From Siphonodentalium dalli (Eukaryota > Mollusca > Scaphopoda > Gadilida > Siphonodentaliidae), in assembly GCA_032622095.1 (NCBI GenBank), contig CP136065.1:93751343-93815342 (forward strand): a stretch of DNA of 64,000 bases, read 5' to 3'. Made by a program: the position numbers and the translations under genes. Of the stretch, positions 36,670-48,951 are shown piece by piece (the stretch's first letter is position 1; each line of letters begins with the position of its first letter). The notes under the pieces are model-generated. The model was not told where the DNA came from, made no database searches, and saw only the letters and a program-made list of their open reading frames with translations.

Positions 36670-37005
36670 GAGCTGAAATGTTTGTACGGTCAAAAATTCA
36701 AACAAGGACCGTAATTCTAGAAAAAAAATGAATGGACGAAAGCCTTAGTACATGTATGTGTGTAGCGTATCTAAACACGTGCTATCACCATGACAATTGA
36801 CAACGACATCCGATAATTACCACCGAGTTGCGAGCTTAAATGTTCCTAAGGACACACATTTCCAGAGCCGTAATTCTGGTAAACAATAATGGACGAAATC
36901 CCCCGATATGTGCTATCGCCACACAAAAGGACGACGATATCCGATAATTAGCACCCGAGTAGCAAGGTGATCTGTTTGGACAGACGGACGGAAACATCAG
37001 CTATA
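36670..37005. repeat. Shortened tandem repeat, 3' of copy 5
   Basis: Two and a half units. The left edge at 36670 is the 5' end of the inserted LINE-type element whose ORF1 is at 35105-36436. From 37005 to 38041 is the ordinary 3' flank of the family. Confidence 0.6.
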
Positions 37006-38041
37006 TGCACCGAAAATCCTATGGGGATCGGGTGCATATAAATCGACTTGATCTTTTCGAATGGGACACCGAAGTTTTCGACAATTCGTTTGGGTATATT
37101 AACTAATAGAAAAACAATATTCACGGTGGCGACATTTTAACCATGAGACGCCTGTTACTTCATAATACTGATGTGTGACAGCTTGTGATCCGAATTGTTA
37201 ACATTCAATATGGGATAGACTTGGGAAATTGGGAAAGATAATCGTGTGGATATTTGGAATATTTCATTAAAACGCATAAATGTCACCCATATTCCACAGA
37301 TATAGAACCAAAAAGAAGGCAGCTATGAATACAAAAAACATGACATAAAAACTAGGTCAATAAATGCCATTTAATTTTTAAGTAACTTGTTTATGCCCTT
37401 CGCACAGTTTCGTACCTACATGTACGGTCAAAAGTACGAACTTAATTATCATCAATTGGGGGTATCAGGTTGAAAATATTATAGTTGGAAATATGGCGGT
37501 ACCGGTTGTACCCAAATGGGCGTACAAATGAACTTGGGATTATGGTCTGGTTCAAATGGGTGCCCATGGAAAGCTGATGGTGGAGACCATCTAACCACGT
37601 CCGTCAGCTGATGTTGGCGGATTCTGACTATTGATAAGTGCATGATAATTTATTTATCTCAATAATAACAATTTATACAACAGTAAATTTTAGCACAGTT
37701 ATCTAATGACAGGATGTCAAGCAGACAATTCAAGTAATATACAATTCTACTTGAGTAAATTTACAATCAAATCCGCCATCGTAACTATAACAACGTAAAT
37801 AAAGAGTAACAAACAGATATTCCATAAATGCAAAACTGAATTTGAAGAAAGCAAGTATCTTTTTGTAATGAATGTAACACACTATTCTAGTTTTGATAAA
37901 TGAAATTAATTTGATGGAAATTATTAATAAGCGCCCCATAGTGGGTTTCCACTTTGTTTCAGCTGGTGAAACGGAATTGTCGTGTTGTACGGTTTGCAAT
38001 TATGGAATATCATACATCAATAATGTTCATGAATACAAAAT

Positions 38042-41000
38042 TTAAGCAATAAGGCGACTAGACTGAGCACTGTCTACATAGAGTTCGTTGGGCGAAGATT
38101 GGAAAGACGGCGCTGACAATGTAGATTCCATAACAGGAGGAGTGTAGTATGAAGAACCGAAGTGGTATGGATATTGATAGCCGTATCCATACTGCTGGTA
38201 ACCGTTGAAGCTGTATGTCGGATTGAACTGATACGGAGGCACGGGTGGGTAACTGTATGTAGTTATAGGGTAGGAATATTGTTCGTATTTAGCACTTGAC
38301 TGTGGTTGCACACAAGCTGGTGTGTCGACCGGTTGAATCGTACGTAGTGGTGGACTACTTGAAAGATCACTGATATACGATGAGTCCAATGTATAGTCAG
38401 TCGGTCGTCTGTTGACATCGAACTCTGGGCTGGAATCCAACAATGTCTCGTAACCACTATCCACACTGATGTTTGGTGACGAGTAACTAATACTATTCGC
38501 CGAAGCACATGGAGACAGAACCGCATAATCTACTGGCGAAGCAGGCTCGCTGGCGACGAATGGTTGAACTGGTGACGTGGTTGTCGGGAGCCGTTCGGGA
38601 TGTTGCTCGTTTGTTGTTGGGTTAACTGACGGCACGATGTCATCACGTGGTGATAGATCGCAGATCTGCGACTCGAACACTTTTCGCGGCTCAGCTGACA
38701 TGGAGAGGTTGTGTCTGAATGTCTCCATTCTATGTGACAACGCAGTGGATACACGGTCCCAGAACTGACCGGCGTTTACTCGGTGGTAGCCCCAACGCAG
38801 GGTGTTGGTACCGCTCTCTCGGTCGACGTTAGATCGGTAGTCTCCTTTGGCGAATGTTGGAAGGCTGGTGGGGACGATGGTCCAGAGGAAGGTAGCTCTG
38901 CCGAGAGGTCCGGACTGAGGCTGGCCGCGACCGACGCCGATCTTGGTGAAGCATTTTGTTTTGGAGAGGCTGTGTCTGACGGCGTTCTTCCAGTGTTCTC
39001 TTGTCGAATGTCGGAAGAATGAGAAGCGATGCTTGATGTAGCGGTATATCTCGGTGATTGGAAGGCAGAAGTTTGGAGATCTCAGGACGGCGATGTAGAT
39101 GAGTTCGGTGTAGGAGTAGTTGGGCTTGACGTTGATGTCATCGCTGACGTCAAGGCGTTCGTACAGGGCGACGAAGTTGTCGACGACTTTGCGGAGATCT
39201 ATGTCGGTTTCTTGTGAAAATTGTGTTTTCGTTTGCTGATCGTAGGTACCTGGAAGCAGAAGACGATTCTAGTTAGAAACAACAATGGGCGTGCTATGGT
39301 TAGATAACTCCATATCCTGATCAACAGGGCATTATCTTATTACCTAACATCAGATCATTTAAATTGTTTTAACCGGATACGTACTCTGTTTAGCGTGTGT
39401 ATATATGGCCTTGGTATTACATAGCCATACATGATTGTATATATATTAAACATACGCAATTCACCAAATCAATCATTAAATCATGGAACCAGACGAACAT
39501 TATAATTATAATCAGCAAAAACGGACATAACGTCAGAAGAACTATCTACTGTGAACAATATATATTCTCAACAAAAATATATATGTGTTACAATGTAGCC
39601 TTTAACAAACTGAAAGGTTATGAGGGTGCTCTGAACATTTGACTGCGTTTTACTATGCGGATATGCCTTTAATTAACAAAACATAAGGGTGGTGACGGTA
39701 TGCAGGATTCCCTTAAAGATACGGGCGGCGTTGGCGGTGTGTGTTAAAATATTCACCTTCGTCAATAACCGCCATAAACGGAAAGAATAGTAAGATATAG
39801 ACATAAATATGGCATAAACAGTATGTTATTGTCAATTTTGTTTCCTTTGTTGTGTAAACAAAAGCAAAAAACGTTACGTTTCCTGGTTTTTGTTTAGATC
39901 CGGATAGACCCCGAAGCCACGACAAATAGTTTTCATGGCTGGCTCAACCGATTTTCGTGGCTGGTTAACTAGCTAAGCCGGCTCAGTCATGACGTTCGTG
40001 GCTGACGAAATATGGCGGCTGAGCCGGCTGAGATGTTGTCATTCAGCGTATTCTCGTTTCCGAAACGTTCCTAATCCCCTGTTACCGGTTATAGACGCCG
40101 TTTTTTTTTTTAGCGTTTGTGGTAAACCCGTAGAATTCCAGACCACACGTAATCTTTTGATGTTGGGCTTTTCCATTATGGCGAAAATTCACGAAGGACT
40201 GGTATGGATATACTATATGTAGTTTCCCATCTAATCGGTATGAGAAGTTACATTTGGGACTTCTGTCGACTTCAGACTGCTACCATCACTGCCATCTTGC
40301 GATATATGCATGCATGAATGATGAACCCGATAGTAATGATATATAATATTTCAAACTATTTTCTATTCTTATGTGTATTATATATTGACAAATGCCAGCG
40401 ATGTCCGAGACTGTGTTGTCGATATAAACAATTTATATTTTAACCCTTTCAATACCGAATGGATGCGCTCATTCAGTTATATGAAAGCATGCATTGGGAT
40501 AGTCTATTCCACACTAAGGGGGCCGGTGTTCTGATAATATAACAACCATGCCGTGTCCATGTGAGTATATGCCAATATTAGGTAATGTGGTTTAGTTCTT
40601 TGCGATTCACAGTACAGTTGTGCTTGACATATAAGCCCATGCACATGGCTCAGCCATTTTACAATTCCGGTGGCGGAGATTTTTAAATGTGGCTGGCGTT
40701 AGCGATAATATGGCTGGCGGCGGCTTGTGGCCAATATGGCTGGCGGCGGCGGCGTGCGATGGCGGCTTCGGGCTCTAGATCCGGATATGGTAAACATAAA
40801 GAGCGTTGTGGAAATAATAAAGAGCATTTATATCACCTGTGTGTGATTAACCAATATAATTGCGCTGTGTTATGTAAACAGAAGCACAACTTCTGTAACA
40901 CGGGCAGGCTCTTATTTACGTACACCATCGTACGTCTTGACGACAATATACTATTTACGCGCTTATTATGTTTGGCATATGAACAAAACTATATAGATTT

Positions 41001-41458
41001 TAATATTTATTCTGTTGATGGCGATTTGAACAAATATGAATATTTCTGCAACGAACGCCGCCCGTGCCTTTAAGTTCTACGCGGACCATACACAGTTAGA
41101 AGTCCGGGATTACTGTGACCACCCAATAGAATCATGGTAGAGCAATATTGCACGTGTACTCCTTTTTACAGTGCGGATATGCTTTTAAGGAAAGTGGAGG
41201 ATGGAAATGATGAGAAGAGACAAAATGGCTTGTTAGATCTGTCTATTCGTGTATTTGAAATATATAATTATGGTGGATGTACATATTTTATCGCACATGT
41301 TTACCAACATTAACTTTTTACGGTTACATGAATTTAAATGATTTTAGAAGGGTGTGACGACATTTAATGAACATACCTGGCCGGTGCTGGAGAAGACGGC
41401 GAACTTTCTCAGAATGATCATCCTGGATTGAGAATTCGTCGGAAAATTTGCGCTTCAT
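38042..41458 (-). CDS. Forkhead-domain transcription factor, copy 5 (element in intron)
   Basis: Exon 1 is 41377-41458 and exon 2 is 38042-39249, with conserved donor and acceptor, giving 429 residues. A 28-residue N-terminal extension is possible from the ATG at 41542. Forkhead domain and tail are intact. Changes specific to this copy are SFNGYQ, GYQYPYH and the C-terminal SSRLIA. The intron is 2127 bp long because an 869-bp element with terminal inverted repeats sits in it at 39907-40775, flanked by a 12-bp target duplication. The splice sites are untouched, so splicing could still work. Subfamily not assigned. Confidence 0.85.
39895..40787. mobile_element. 869-bp TIR element in copy 5 intron with 12-bp target duplication
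   Basis: The element is 39907-40775: it begins GACCCCGAAGCC and ends GGCTTCGGGCTC, inverted repeats matching at 11 of 12 positions. TAGATCCGGATA occurs directly on both sides (39895-39906 and 40776-40787) and once in the uninterrupted introns of copies 1, 3, 4 and 6. The interior has GGCTGGCGGCGG repeats and a piece matching 45490-46165. It encodes no transposase. I cannot name the superfamily; 12 bp is longer than usual for common DNA transposons. Confidence 0.75.
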
Positions 41459-41542
41459 AATTGTCTGATGGCGTGTGTGTGGTTTATCGTTGTAAGCTGA
41501 GAAACTAAGACTGAATGAAAGTCGTCGATCATGGGGGCACAT

Positions 41543-43865
41543 TTAAACAGGTATATTGTTTTTACAATGAGTTCTGCTGACACCCATTTGGAAGCCCTCG
41601 AGAAAACCGCCCGCGTCATTGTTTAAATAATATTGACCAATCGCGTTGCAGCATTGAAGGGATGCCTTGTACTCACTAACGGAAAGTTCAACTCAATTAA
41701 CGCAGTCAGTGATCACAACTAATTAGGAGACACGATTGGTGTACTGACCATGTGATTACTGAAGACTAGTGAACATAGCTGACTATGTGTTGACACTGAT
41801 GTTGCCGATTCGTGGCAGTGTTGAACGGAGAAGCATCGTGATTTTTTTTTTCGAAATTGAAACTCTTTGAATGAGTAAATAATTGTGACACTGATACTCC
41901 GGTTGTTGGCGGTTGACCAGCCTGTTGTGAAACGAAAACTGGTAATTGCAAGTATTTTTTTTATGTTTTGCCCGATGAGCTGAAATTTATCTTAGGAAGT
42001 TTTGGATTATTCAGTGTCAAATCGAACGGTGGATTTTAAAATTTAGTCAATACACTCAAAATCCCTTAAAACGATTTCTTTATATGATATATGTAATGCT
42101 ACTTGTAAATTGTGAATGTTTTCCAATTTCGAGCCAGAGTAATATAAGATTGTCATATGTTTATCACCCGATAATTCGACCCGAACAAAGTAGTAAATAC
42201 TTACATGTGTATGGTTCAAATTCATTATGTTCTCTGAAATGGTAACGTCGATGTGGTTCACGTGGTTGAAATAATTCAATCTTAGTTGATATATATGTAT
42301 ATTATTCCACTGGAGGTAGTGTTTTGGATACTAACTTATCGGCTTTGTTCTCCGAAACAGTCCATGATATGTCTTTAACTCATTTATCGGTCTATTTTGC
42401 CATACAGACCCAGACCGCGATGAACACAATGATAATATATTTATGATAATATAATATACATATATGTACAACTAGATAAATTTTAAACTAGTTCATAGTA
42501 ACTTTAGTGCCATCTTTACAAATGTCCATTTTGTAGATATGTTTGTTTATGCTGTTTGTTCTGTCACACCAAATATTGTTGTATATTGGCATATATGCAT
42601 AATACATTATCTATCTAACAATTATAATTCAGCAGTTCATTCATCATAACAGATTCATATAACCAGGGTCAGTGTGTTGATTGTTTTCTGCGACAGTGCA
42701 AGCGATTTGCTTGATTGAGCGCTATGGCGCGAAAAAGGTCGTCGATTCGGAATGAATTGGTAAGAAAGTGTCTTTGGTGTCATTCGACGCGGGATAATCC
42801 CTGGAATAATATGTCCAAATCCCCTAAAATATTCTTTGGGGGAAATTCAGGGTCCAACATGGCCGTCGCCTGTTTCAAAAGACAATAAGTCATTTTGATT
42901 TTAGTGAGAAATCGTGTGAAATGTATATATTTCTGTGACACTATAACACAATTCTATCTTTGAGTGAAAACATTATAAACACACTACCCAAGATGGAAGC
43001 CAAAATGGCCACAGGCAGTGCAAGCTTCGAATATTGTTACTCATTTATTCTTAATCAGTTCGTTCTGGTTCGATAGGGAGAGAGAAAAAAAAGACTGAGG
43101 CTTAAGTTTTCCATCAGTGTAAACAATATTTATTTGAACGAAAGAACAGAACATTGACAATTATACAAATAGAAGAAAAAAACATAGTTCAAATGAGAAT
43201 TGGGTAACAAGCCATGAGTTTTCCATTCGGACGTTAACTGACCATTCATACAGACAATAAATTCTGCCAGAGTTAGTGTAAACATATTTTTATTTCCAAA
43301 TCCAACATAACATAATATACAGATGATACAAATATGTAAAAATAGAAGAGATAATGTATGGAAATGAGGATCAGACAACAAGCCCAGGGCTTATGTGAAG
43401 GCTTCTCCTCTCTGGCGACATGCCCCTTCCCCAATAAGTGAGGGATGGGTATCGATCAGACGGGAAAGGATAGAAATAATGTTTTTTTAGGAGATATGGA
43501 GATATATAACTAAGTTTGTGTTAGGGATGGAAGCAGGGAGAAGATAGTGTTAGGGATACTATTCATAATCTCCTCCCTTCTATCACTCCTCCATCTTTCT
43601 GATCCCTGCACTCGCTTAACTAACTTCCCAACATTTATTTGAAAACACAGAACAATATTCAAATTCCCGTCCTTTTTACCCTGTATCTCTCTGTATTGAC
43701 ACTCGGGGTAACATTTTTGGAGGAAAAGATTTTTATAAAAGCCATAGGCTCATGGCTTGTTATCTAATCCTCATTTGAACTATGTTTTTTTTCTTCTCAA
43801 TATGTATAATTGTCAATGTGATGTTCTGTTCTTTTGTTCAAATAAATATTGTTTACACTAAGAGG

Positions 43866-43901
<36 letters not shown>

Positions 43902-44522
43902 GGAGAGAGAGCGGGGCGAGAAAGTAGAAGACAGGAGGGGGACAGATGCATCGTGAAATTATGACAGTGGTGGGGAGTTTTCAATAATTTAGTTGTTGCG
44001 TGATAAAAAATGATGCTCGTCTATAGTAATATGCATGCGTCAGGCTCCATGGGGGGGGGGGGGGGGTAATCGCAATGGCCAATTCCTATTTCAATGGTGT
44101 TCACTGTGAATATCGCAGCATCCTTCATGTGGAATCATTTCACGTATATACAGAACAGTGACAAGTAAGACTACATATATAATGGGGAATATCGTGCTAC
44201 CACATAACGCGGCCGGAATCCAAAGTAATTTGTTGCCCGTACAGATCATGGAAATCTTTTTGTTCTCATAATATATGTCTGTACTGCATTAAATATTTGT
44301 TTGTTTTCGCGAAGGCTAAGCTCCCTTGATGTCCGCATTTGAGTATTCTCAGATATAGGACAACATAGGGTAGGGAGTCATATAGTTCTCTTCTGGGCAC
44401 TTGATAAAATGTACATTCAAAGAGATAGTGGTAGGTTGTCTCAAGTTCCCCACATAAACAGAAGGGGGACATTTTTACATGGTTATCTGTCAGGTCACAA
44501 CTCAGGTGGCTGCAGTTCAATA
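41543..44522. other. 5' flank of the copy 5 unit
   Basis: Matches the 5' flanks of copies 4 and 6, including the 78-codon ORF (42043-42279), the foldback (43116-43859) and a truncated LINE tail (44260-44522, minus strand). It stops abruptly at about 44523, where another LINE fragment begins. Confidence 0.55.
43116..43859. repeat. Foldback structure, copy 5 unit
   Basis: Same inverted-arm structure (arms at about 43116-43217 and 43749-43859). It is followed by a (GA)n tract at 43868-43900 that is longer than in the other units. Confidence 0.6.
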
Positions 44523-44526
44523 TTGA

Positions 44527-45490
44527 TTTAAACAATATTTATTAGCCCCAATATTACATTTATGATGAACAACATTTAGATGATGGAAACATGAGTAGAA
44601 TAGAAAAGGGGAAGAGGATTTAGCAGCAAGCAGATATGTGCTTTTGTTGAGCTATCTCCTCAGACAAGTAGAAAAATTGTAGACATCAAGGAAGATCGAG
44701 CGAATGGCAAGTGGTCGAGTTAGAGAAACCATAGGTTTAAGAAGTGATGGTATATTAATATTATGATGTACAGACGAGTTTACAATAAGTGTTGAAATGA
44801 TAAATAAGCTTATGTGGATAATAATGAGAGGGGTGTATTCACAAGGAATACGAGACAGAGATAGGTGAAGCGATAGAAATAAAGAGCTTGTATGTGAAAG
44901 AAAAGTCAGTACCACTGTTATGAACATTTTTAGACTAACTTGTGGAAAGAATTATTTTGAAAATGATTTGTTTTGAAAATAAATGTGGAAACTAAATATG
45001 GAAACTAAATATGAAAACTAAATATGAAAACTCCATGGGTTATCGTTGCTATGCCGTTGAATTGTTAGTGTATTGTTTGAAACGTCCGCTTTTTTGAATG
45101 AAGTATTGCGTAGCTCGGAATATTTCATTATTTATTTCAGATGATAGCAATGGTATGCCTTTGAGTAAGATCTTGGTAGTTAAGAAAGTCGGGTCAATAT
45201 TTGAGAATGAGTCAGACCTGAGTTGAGTATATCTTTGACAGAATAATAGAAAGTGTTCAGCGCTTTCTACATCCCCGCATACACATTTGTCACAATCGCG
45301 TAAATGGTTTTCACGAAGGTCACGATTTAGATTACTACACTTGAGTCTTAAACGGGCATGCAATATTTGGGTTTCGCGATTTAAACAATAATCAAAATGT
45401 TGGACTTTCAATGAATTTCTCCGTTTTTCTATATCTAGTCGTGACTTGAAGATCACGTTAACGCTTAACCGGCCGATGCATTTGATCGTT
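44527..45490 (-). pseudogene. 5'-truncated LINE, C-terminal ORF2 fragment
   Basis: The minus-strand ORF at 45049-45561 carries a LINE C-terminal region (ILHARLRLKCSNLNRDL, then CVCGDVESAEHFLLFC, a CxC-H-C knuckle) related to, but distinct from, the LINE at 26622. Its first ~25 codons (MEKPNIKRL...) lie in DNA shared with the TIR element at 40108-40220, so the ORF start is a fusion by juxtaposition. The 3' UTR runs to an AATAAATATTGTTTAAATC end at 44527. Confidence 0.65.
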
Positions 45491-46161
45491 TTTTTTAGCG
45501 TTTGTGGTGAACCCGTAGAATTACAGATCACACATAATCTTTTGATGTTGGGCTTTTCCATTATGGTGAAAATTCACGAAGGACTGGCATGGATATATAC
45601 TGTGTAGTTTCCCATCTAATCGGTATAAGTAGTTACATTGGGACTTCTGTCGACTTCAGACTGCTATCATCACTGCCATCTTGCGATATATGCATGCACC
45701 ATTGAATGATGAACCCGATAGTAATGATATATAATATTTCAAACTATTTTCTATTCTTATGTGTATATATATATATTGACAAATGCCAGCGATGTCTGAG
45801 AATGGGTGTTATAAACAATTTATATTTTAACCCTTTCAATACCGAATGGATGTGCCCAGTCAGTTTTATGAAAGCATGCATTGGGATAGTCTATTCCACA
45901 TTAAGGGGCCCGGTGTTCTGATAATATAACAACCATGCCGTGTCCATGCGAGTATATGCCAACATTAGGCAATGCGGTTTAGTTCTTTGCGATTCACAGT
46001 ACAGTTGTGCTTGACATATAAGCCCATGCAAACGGCTCAGGCATTTTACAATTCCGGCGGCGGAGATATTTAAATGTGGCTGGCGTTAGAGATAATATGG
46101 CTGGCGGCGGCTTCTGGCCAATATGGCTGGCGGCGGCGGCGTGCGATGGCGGCTTCGGGCT
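45490..46161. mobile_element. Partial copy of the GGCTTCGGGCTC TIR element
   Basis: Matches 40108-40775 including the GGCTGGCGGCGG repeats and the right terminus GGCTTCGGGCTC. The left part is replaced by LINE DNA. Confidence 0.6.
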
Positions 46162-46916
46162 CTATCGGTATCCGCTGGGCCGATTTCCCGGTATCCGCTG
46201 GGCCGATTTCCACCATTTTTGGGGTGTTGGTGTTTGACCACCTGACCTTGACCTTCAAAATGGTCAATTCAAGGTCAAAGCCCGGACGAAGTCGGGTCAC
46301 CTTCTAGTCTATTATATATTTTGAAAGATCTGTGTGTGTGTGTGTGTATCTGTCTGTGTGTGTGTAATCGATGGACTCAGCCGATTTCGATGAAACTTGG
46401 TATGTGGGGGTATTTTCGGCCGGGGACGAACATAGGCATATTAATTTGTCCGTGCGACGTGACCTTGACCTTGAAATCTGGTCATTTCAAGGTCAAACGC
46501 CCGAATATCACGGGATTTTGACGAAACTTGGTATGTGGGGGTACTTTCTTATGGCGAGTCTCATAAGCATATTCATTTGCCCGTGCGACGTGACCTTGAC
46601 CTTGAAATCGGGTAACTTCAAGGTCAAATCGCCAATTTTGATGGGATTTCGACGAAATTTGATACGTGGGGTTACTTTTGTCCACTGATTGTTTTGGACG
46701 GGTACAATCGTGACCCCGACCAGACATTGACCTTCAAAATTATCAATTCAAGGTCAAATCGGGTAAAACCGGATGGATTTCGACGGGCACGTTTGTCGGG
46801 TACTTTTGTCCGGGCAGTGTTTTTGGACTGGTCAAATCGTGACCCCACTTGACCTTGACCTTCAAAATGGCCAATTCAAGGTCAAAGCCCGGACGAAGTC
46901 GGGTCACCTTCTAGTA
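46162..46916 (+). mobile_element. Helitron-like non-autonomous element(s)
   Basis: Repeated TGACCTTGACCTTGAAAT / CAAGGTCAAA modules. Two copies of a Helitron-type 3' end: a short CCCGG...TCGGG hairpin, a spacer, then CTAGT, at about 46279-46307 and 46887-46915. The left end begins TC (TCTATCGGTATCC). No Rep/helicase is encoded. A (TG)n tract sits at 46330-46365. Confidence 0.55.
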
Positions 46917-47395
46917 TGATATACACACCCGTAACGATGACACCCCTTAATACGAGTGTGCTAACGAAAACGTAGTTTTATATATATATCCATGGTGACA
47001 ACCACATAAAACATCTGCATAAAAATAATAAAAAAGTTACTCTAACAAATATTTTTTATTTCCATTTGAATCGAAAAATTACCTATGTGTGTCCTAATGA
47101 CATCGCCGATTTATTTTGATTATTGCTACACGTAGAGAGCGGTGGTCGATAATATACGAGTTATGTCGGCTCACATAAAAAAATCGCCGCCTGATATCGT
47201 CGATGGAATAATTGATTTTTTCGGAGACATCACGTCGAAATTCACATCTCAGGGTGGCCTCAATAACACACTAAAGGGGAGGATAAAATCACTGGAAAAA
47301 ATTTCAGTTCAACCAAACAACACCTTGAGCAGTCTGCCGATGAACATAAATGTGAGGAGAGTTGGAAATCTGACCTGGGTGCATTTTCATCGCAT

Positions 47396-48829
47396 ATGTA
47401 TGAGGAATTGAATAAATTCGCATACAACGTTCTTCGGACCATTCATTCGCCTGCATACTTTGAGAACATGGCGAACATGTCGCTGACCTCAGATCCAGCG
47501 ATGTCATACACGCCCACTCCATCACCAGCACCAACCAATGTGATAACTACAGAATCACATACAAACCCACAACTCAACTTATTCAATGATGTCAAAGGTG
47601 CAGACAGAAAACCCAAGGTATCTGAATCTAGACATGCTGCAGAAGACAGTGACCGCCCAAAGCCAGATATTATTGATACCGTGATACTCGGGGCAAGCAA
47701 CTGTGCCGGCATCGACCTGGATAAAGCCAATGTTAAAAACTTTTCTGTTAGCGGATCGAGTTTTGGTACAATAACTGAGCTCTTAACTGACGTCGAGAAA
47801 GACCAAAGTGTTGGCAAATATCCGGAGTATGTTAAGTGTGTATTGGTTCATCTGGGAACGAATGACATATCCATCAATAAATGCAATTCAAATTCTGTCA
47901 CACTGAATATCTCCGACGCTATTCCTATGATAGTGAAAATGTTCCCAAACGCCAAAATCAAGCTTTGCAGCATTCCACTGAAGAAAGGCAGAGGCACTTA
48001 CACAGACAAATATAACGATGTGGTGAGTGTTACAAATGATTTTATGATCCAAATGTGTGAAAGGAGAGAACAATGTGAAATTCTGAACATCAGCGAGAAA
48101 TTCTCGACTATACACGGCGTAAGGAGCGAGATGTATAGCAAACGCGACAGTCGAGGCATTCATTTCAGTACCACTGGCAGAGCATCATTGATGGACGCCT
48201 TCTTATCTGAAATTAATTTGGATAAGCCTAGTGCTAGTTCGCGACCAACCGGAAGTGCCAGTCAAAACAACGCTAGGAGCCCCCCGGCGAACTTGGATCC
48301 CTCTGCAGACAAGTATGTTGATGACAAATCATCGCACCGAAAAAGAGGATCACTTCATTCAGATAAGACCCCCACCCGACAAGTGGATACCAACCACGAC
48401 GAAAGTAGCCAGGGTTGGTCAAAGGGACCAATCAAAACTAGACGTGTTTTCGTTGGAAATCTCAGCGCCGAAACTACCAAGGAGGACATTGAAGATCGTC
48501 TGGATATGCTCGGTATTCGATTCTCTATTGTGAGGCTATTTCATGGCCGCCCTGGTAGGAACTCCACCTCGGCCAGAATAAATGTTCATATGGATGATGT
48601 GCCCATGGTTTTCGAAAACAATGTGTGGGAGCCCCATGCCTTCTGCAGATTCTGGCTCTCCAAACGAGGTTTTAGCGAAATGAACTTAAGCAAGAGCTAT
48701 TCCTATGGCTACCAGGATCGATCGTCTCGAATGAGCTACAGCAGTTATCGATACAACAGTGAGCCGACTGAAATGCATGTTAACAGTATCAATGTGAGCG
48801 GTTCTGTTGCTTACCAGCAAGAAGAGTAA
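47396..48829 (+). CDS. LINE ORF1: SGNH-hydrolase-like and RRM-like protein
   Basis: 477 residues. Residues 93-273 resemble an SGNH/GDSL esterase: VILGASN (99-102, candidate nucleophile Ser101), VHLGTND (GTND 154-157), and D251/H256 in DSRGIHFSTTG as the Asp-His pair. A basic, Ser-rich linker leads to an RRM-like domain at 349-420 (RRVFVGNLSAETTKEDIEDRL). Esterase-bearing ORF1 proteins are known from CR1-group LINEs, where the domain is thought to aid RNP or membrane interaction; here that is inferred. Upstream coding sequence in another frame (47199-47335, IVDGIIDFFGDITSKFT) suggests the true N-terminus is longer and frameshifted near 47330. Confidence 0.75.
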   Translation: MYEELNKFAYNVLRTIHSPAYFENMANMSLTSDPAMSYTPTPSPAPTNVITTESHTNPQLNLFNDVKGADRKPKVSESRHAAEDSDRPKPDIIDTVILGASNCAGIDLDKANVKNFSVSGSSFGTITELLTDVEKDQSVGKYPEYVKCVLVHLGTNDISINKCNSNSVTLNISDAIPMIVKMFPNAKIKLCSIPLKKGRGTYTDKYNDVVSVTNDFMIQMCERREQCEILNISEKFSTIHGVRSEMYSKRDSRGIHFSTTGRASLMDAFLSEINLDKPSASSRPTGSASQNNARSPPANLDPSADKYVDDKSSHRKRGSLHSDKTPTRQVDTNHDESSQGWSKGPIKTRRVFVGNLSAETTKEDIEDRLDMLGIRFSIVRLFHGRPGRNSTSARINVHMDDVPMVFENNVWEPHAFCRFWLSKRGFSEMNLSKSYSYGYQDRSSRMSYSSYRYNSEPTEMHVNSINVSGSVAYQQEE

Positions 48830-48951
48830 CTCTATCTCGTAAACCCAATAGTCACTGTTACTGTTATAAACCTAAGTTTTTCTTTTCTAGCTCATATCTC
48901 ACATCTTATTACTCATATATTTTTACAACTTCTTATATATCACCTCTCAAT

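Noticed and set aside
46074-46727. ORFs in the GGCTGGCGGCGG and CAAGGTCA repeats
   Set aside because: Repeat-derived frames on both strands of transposon DNA.
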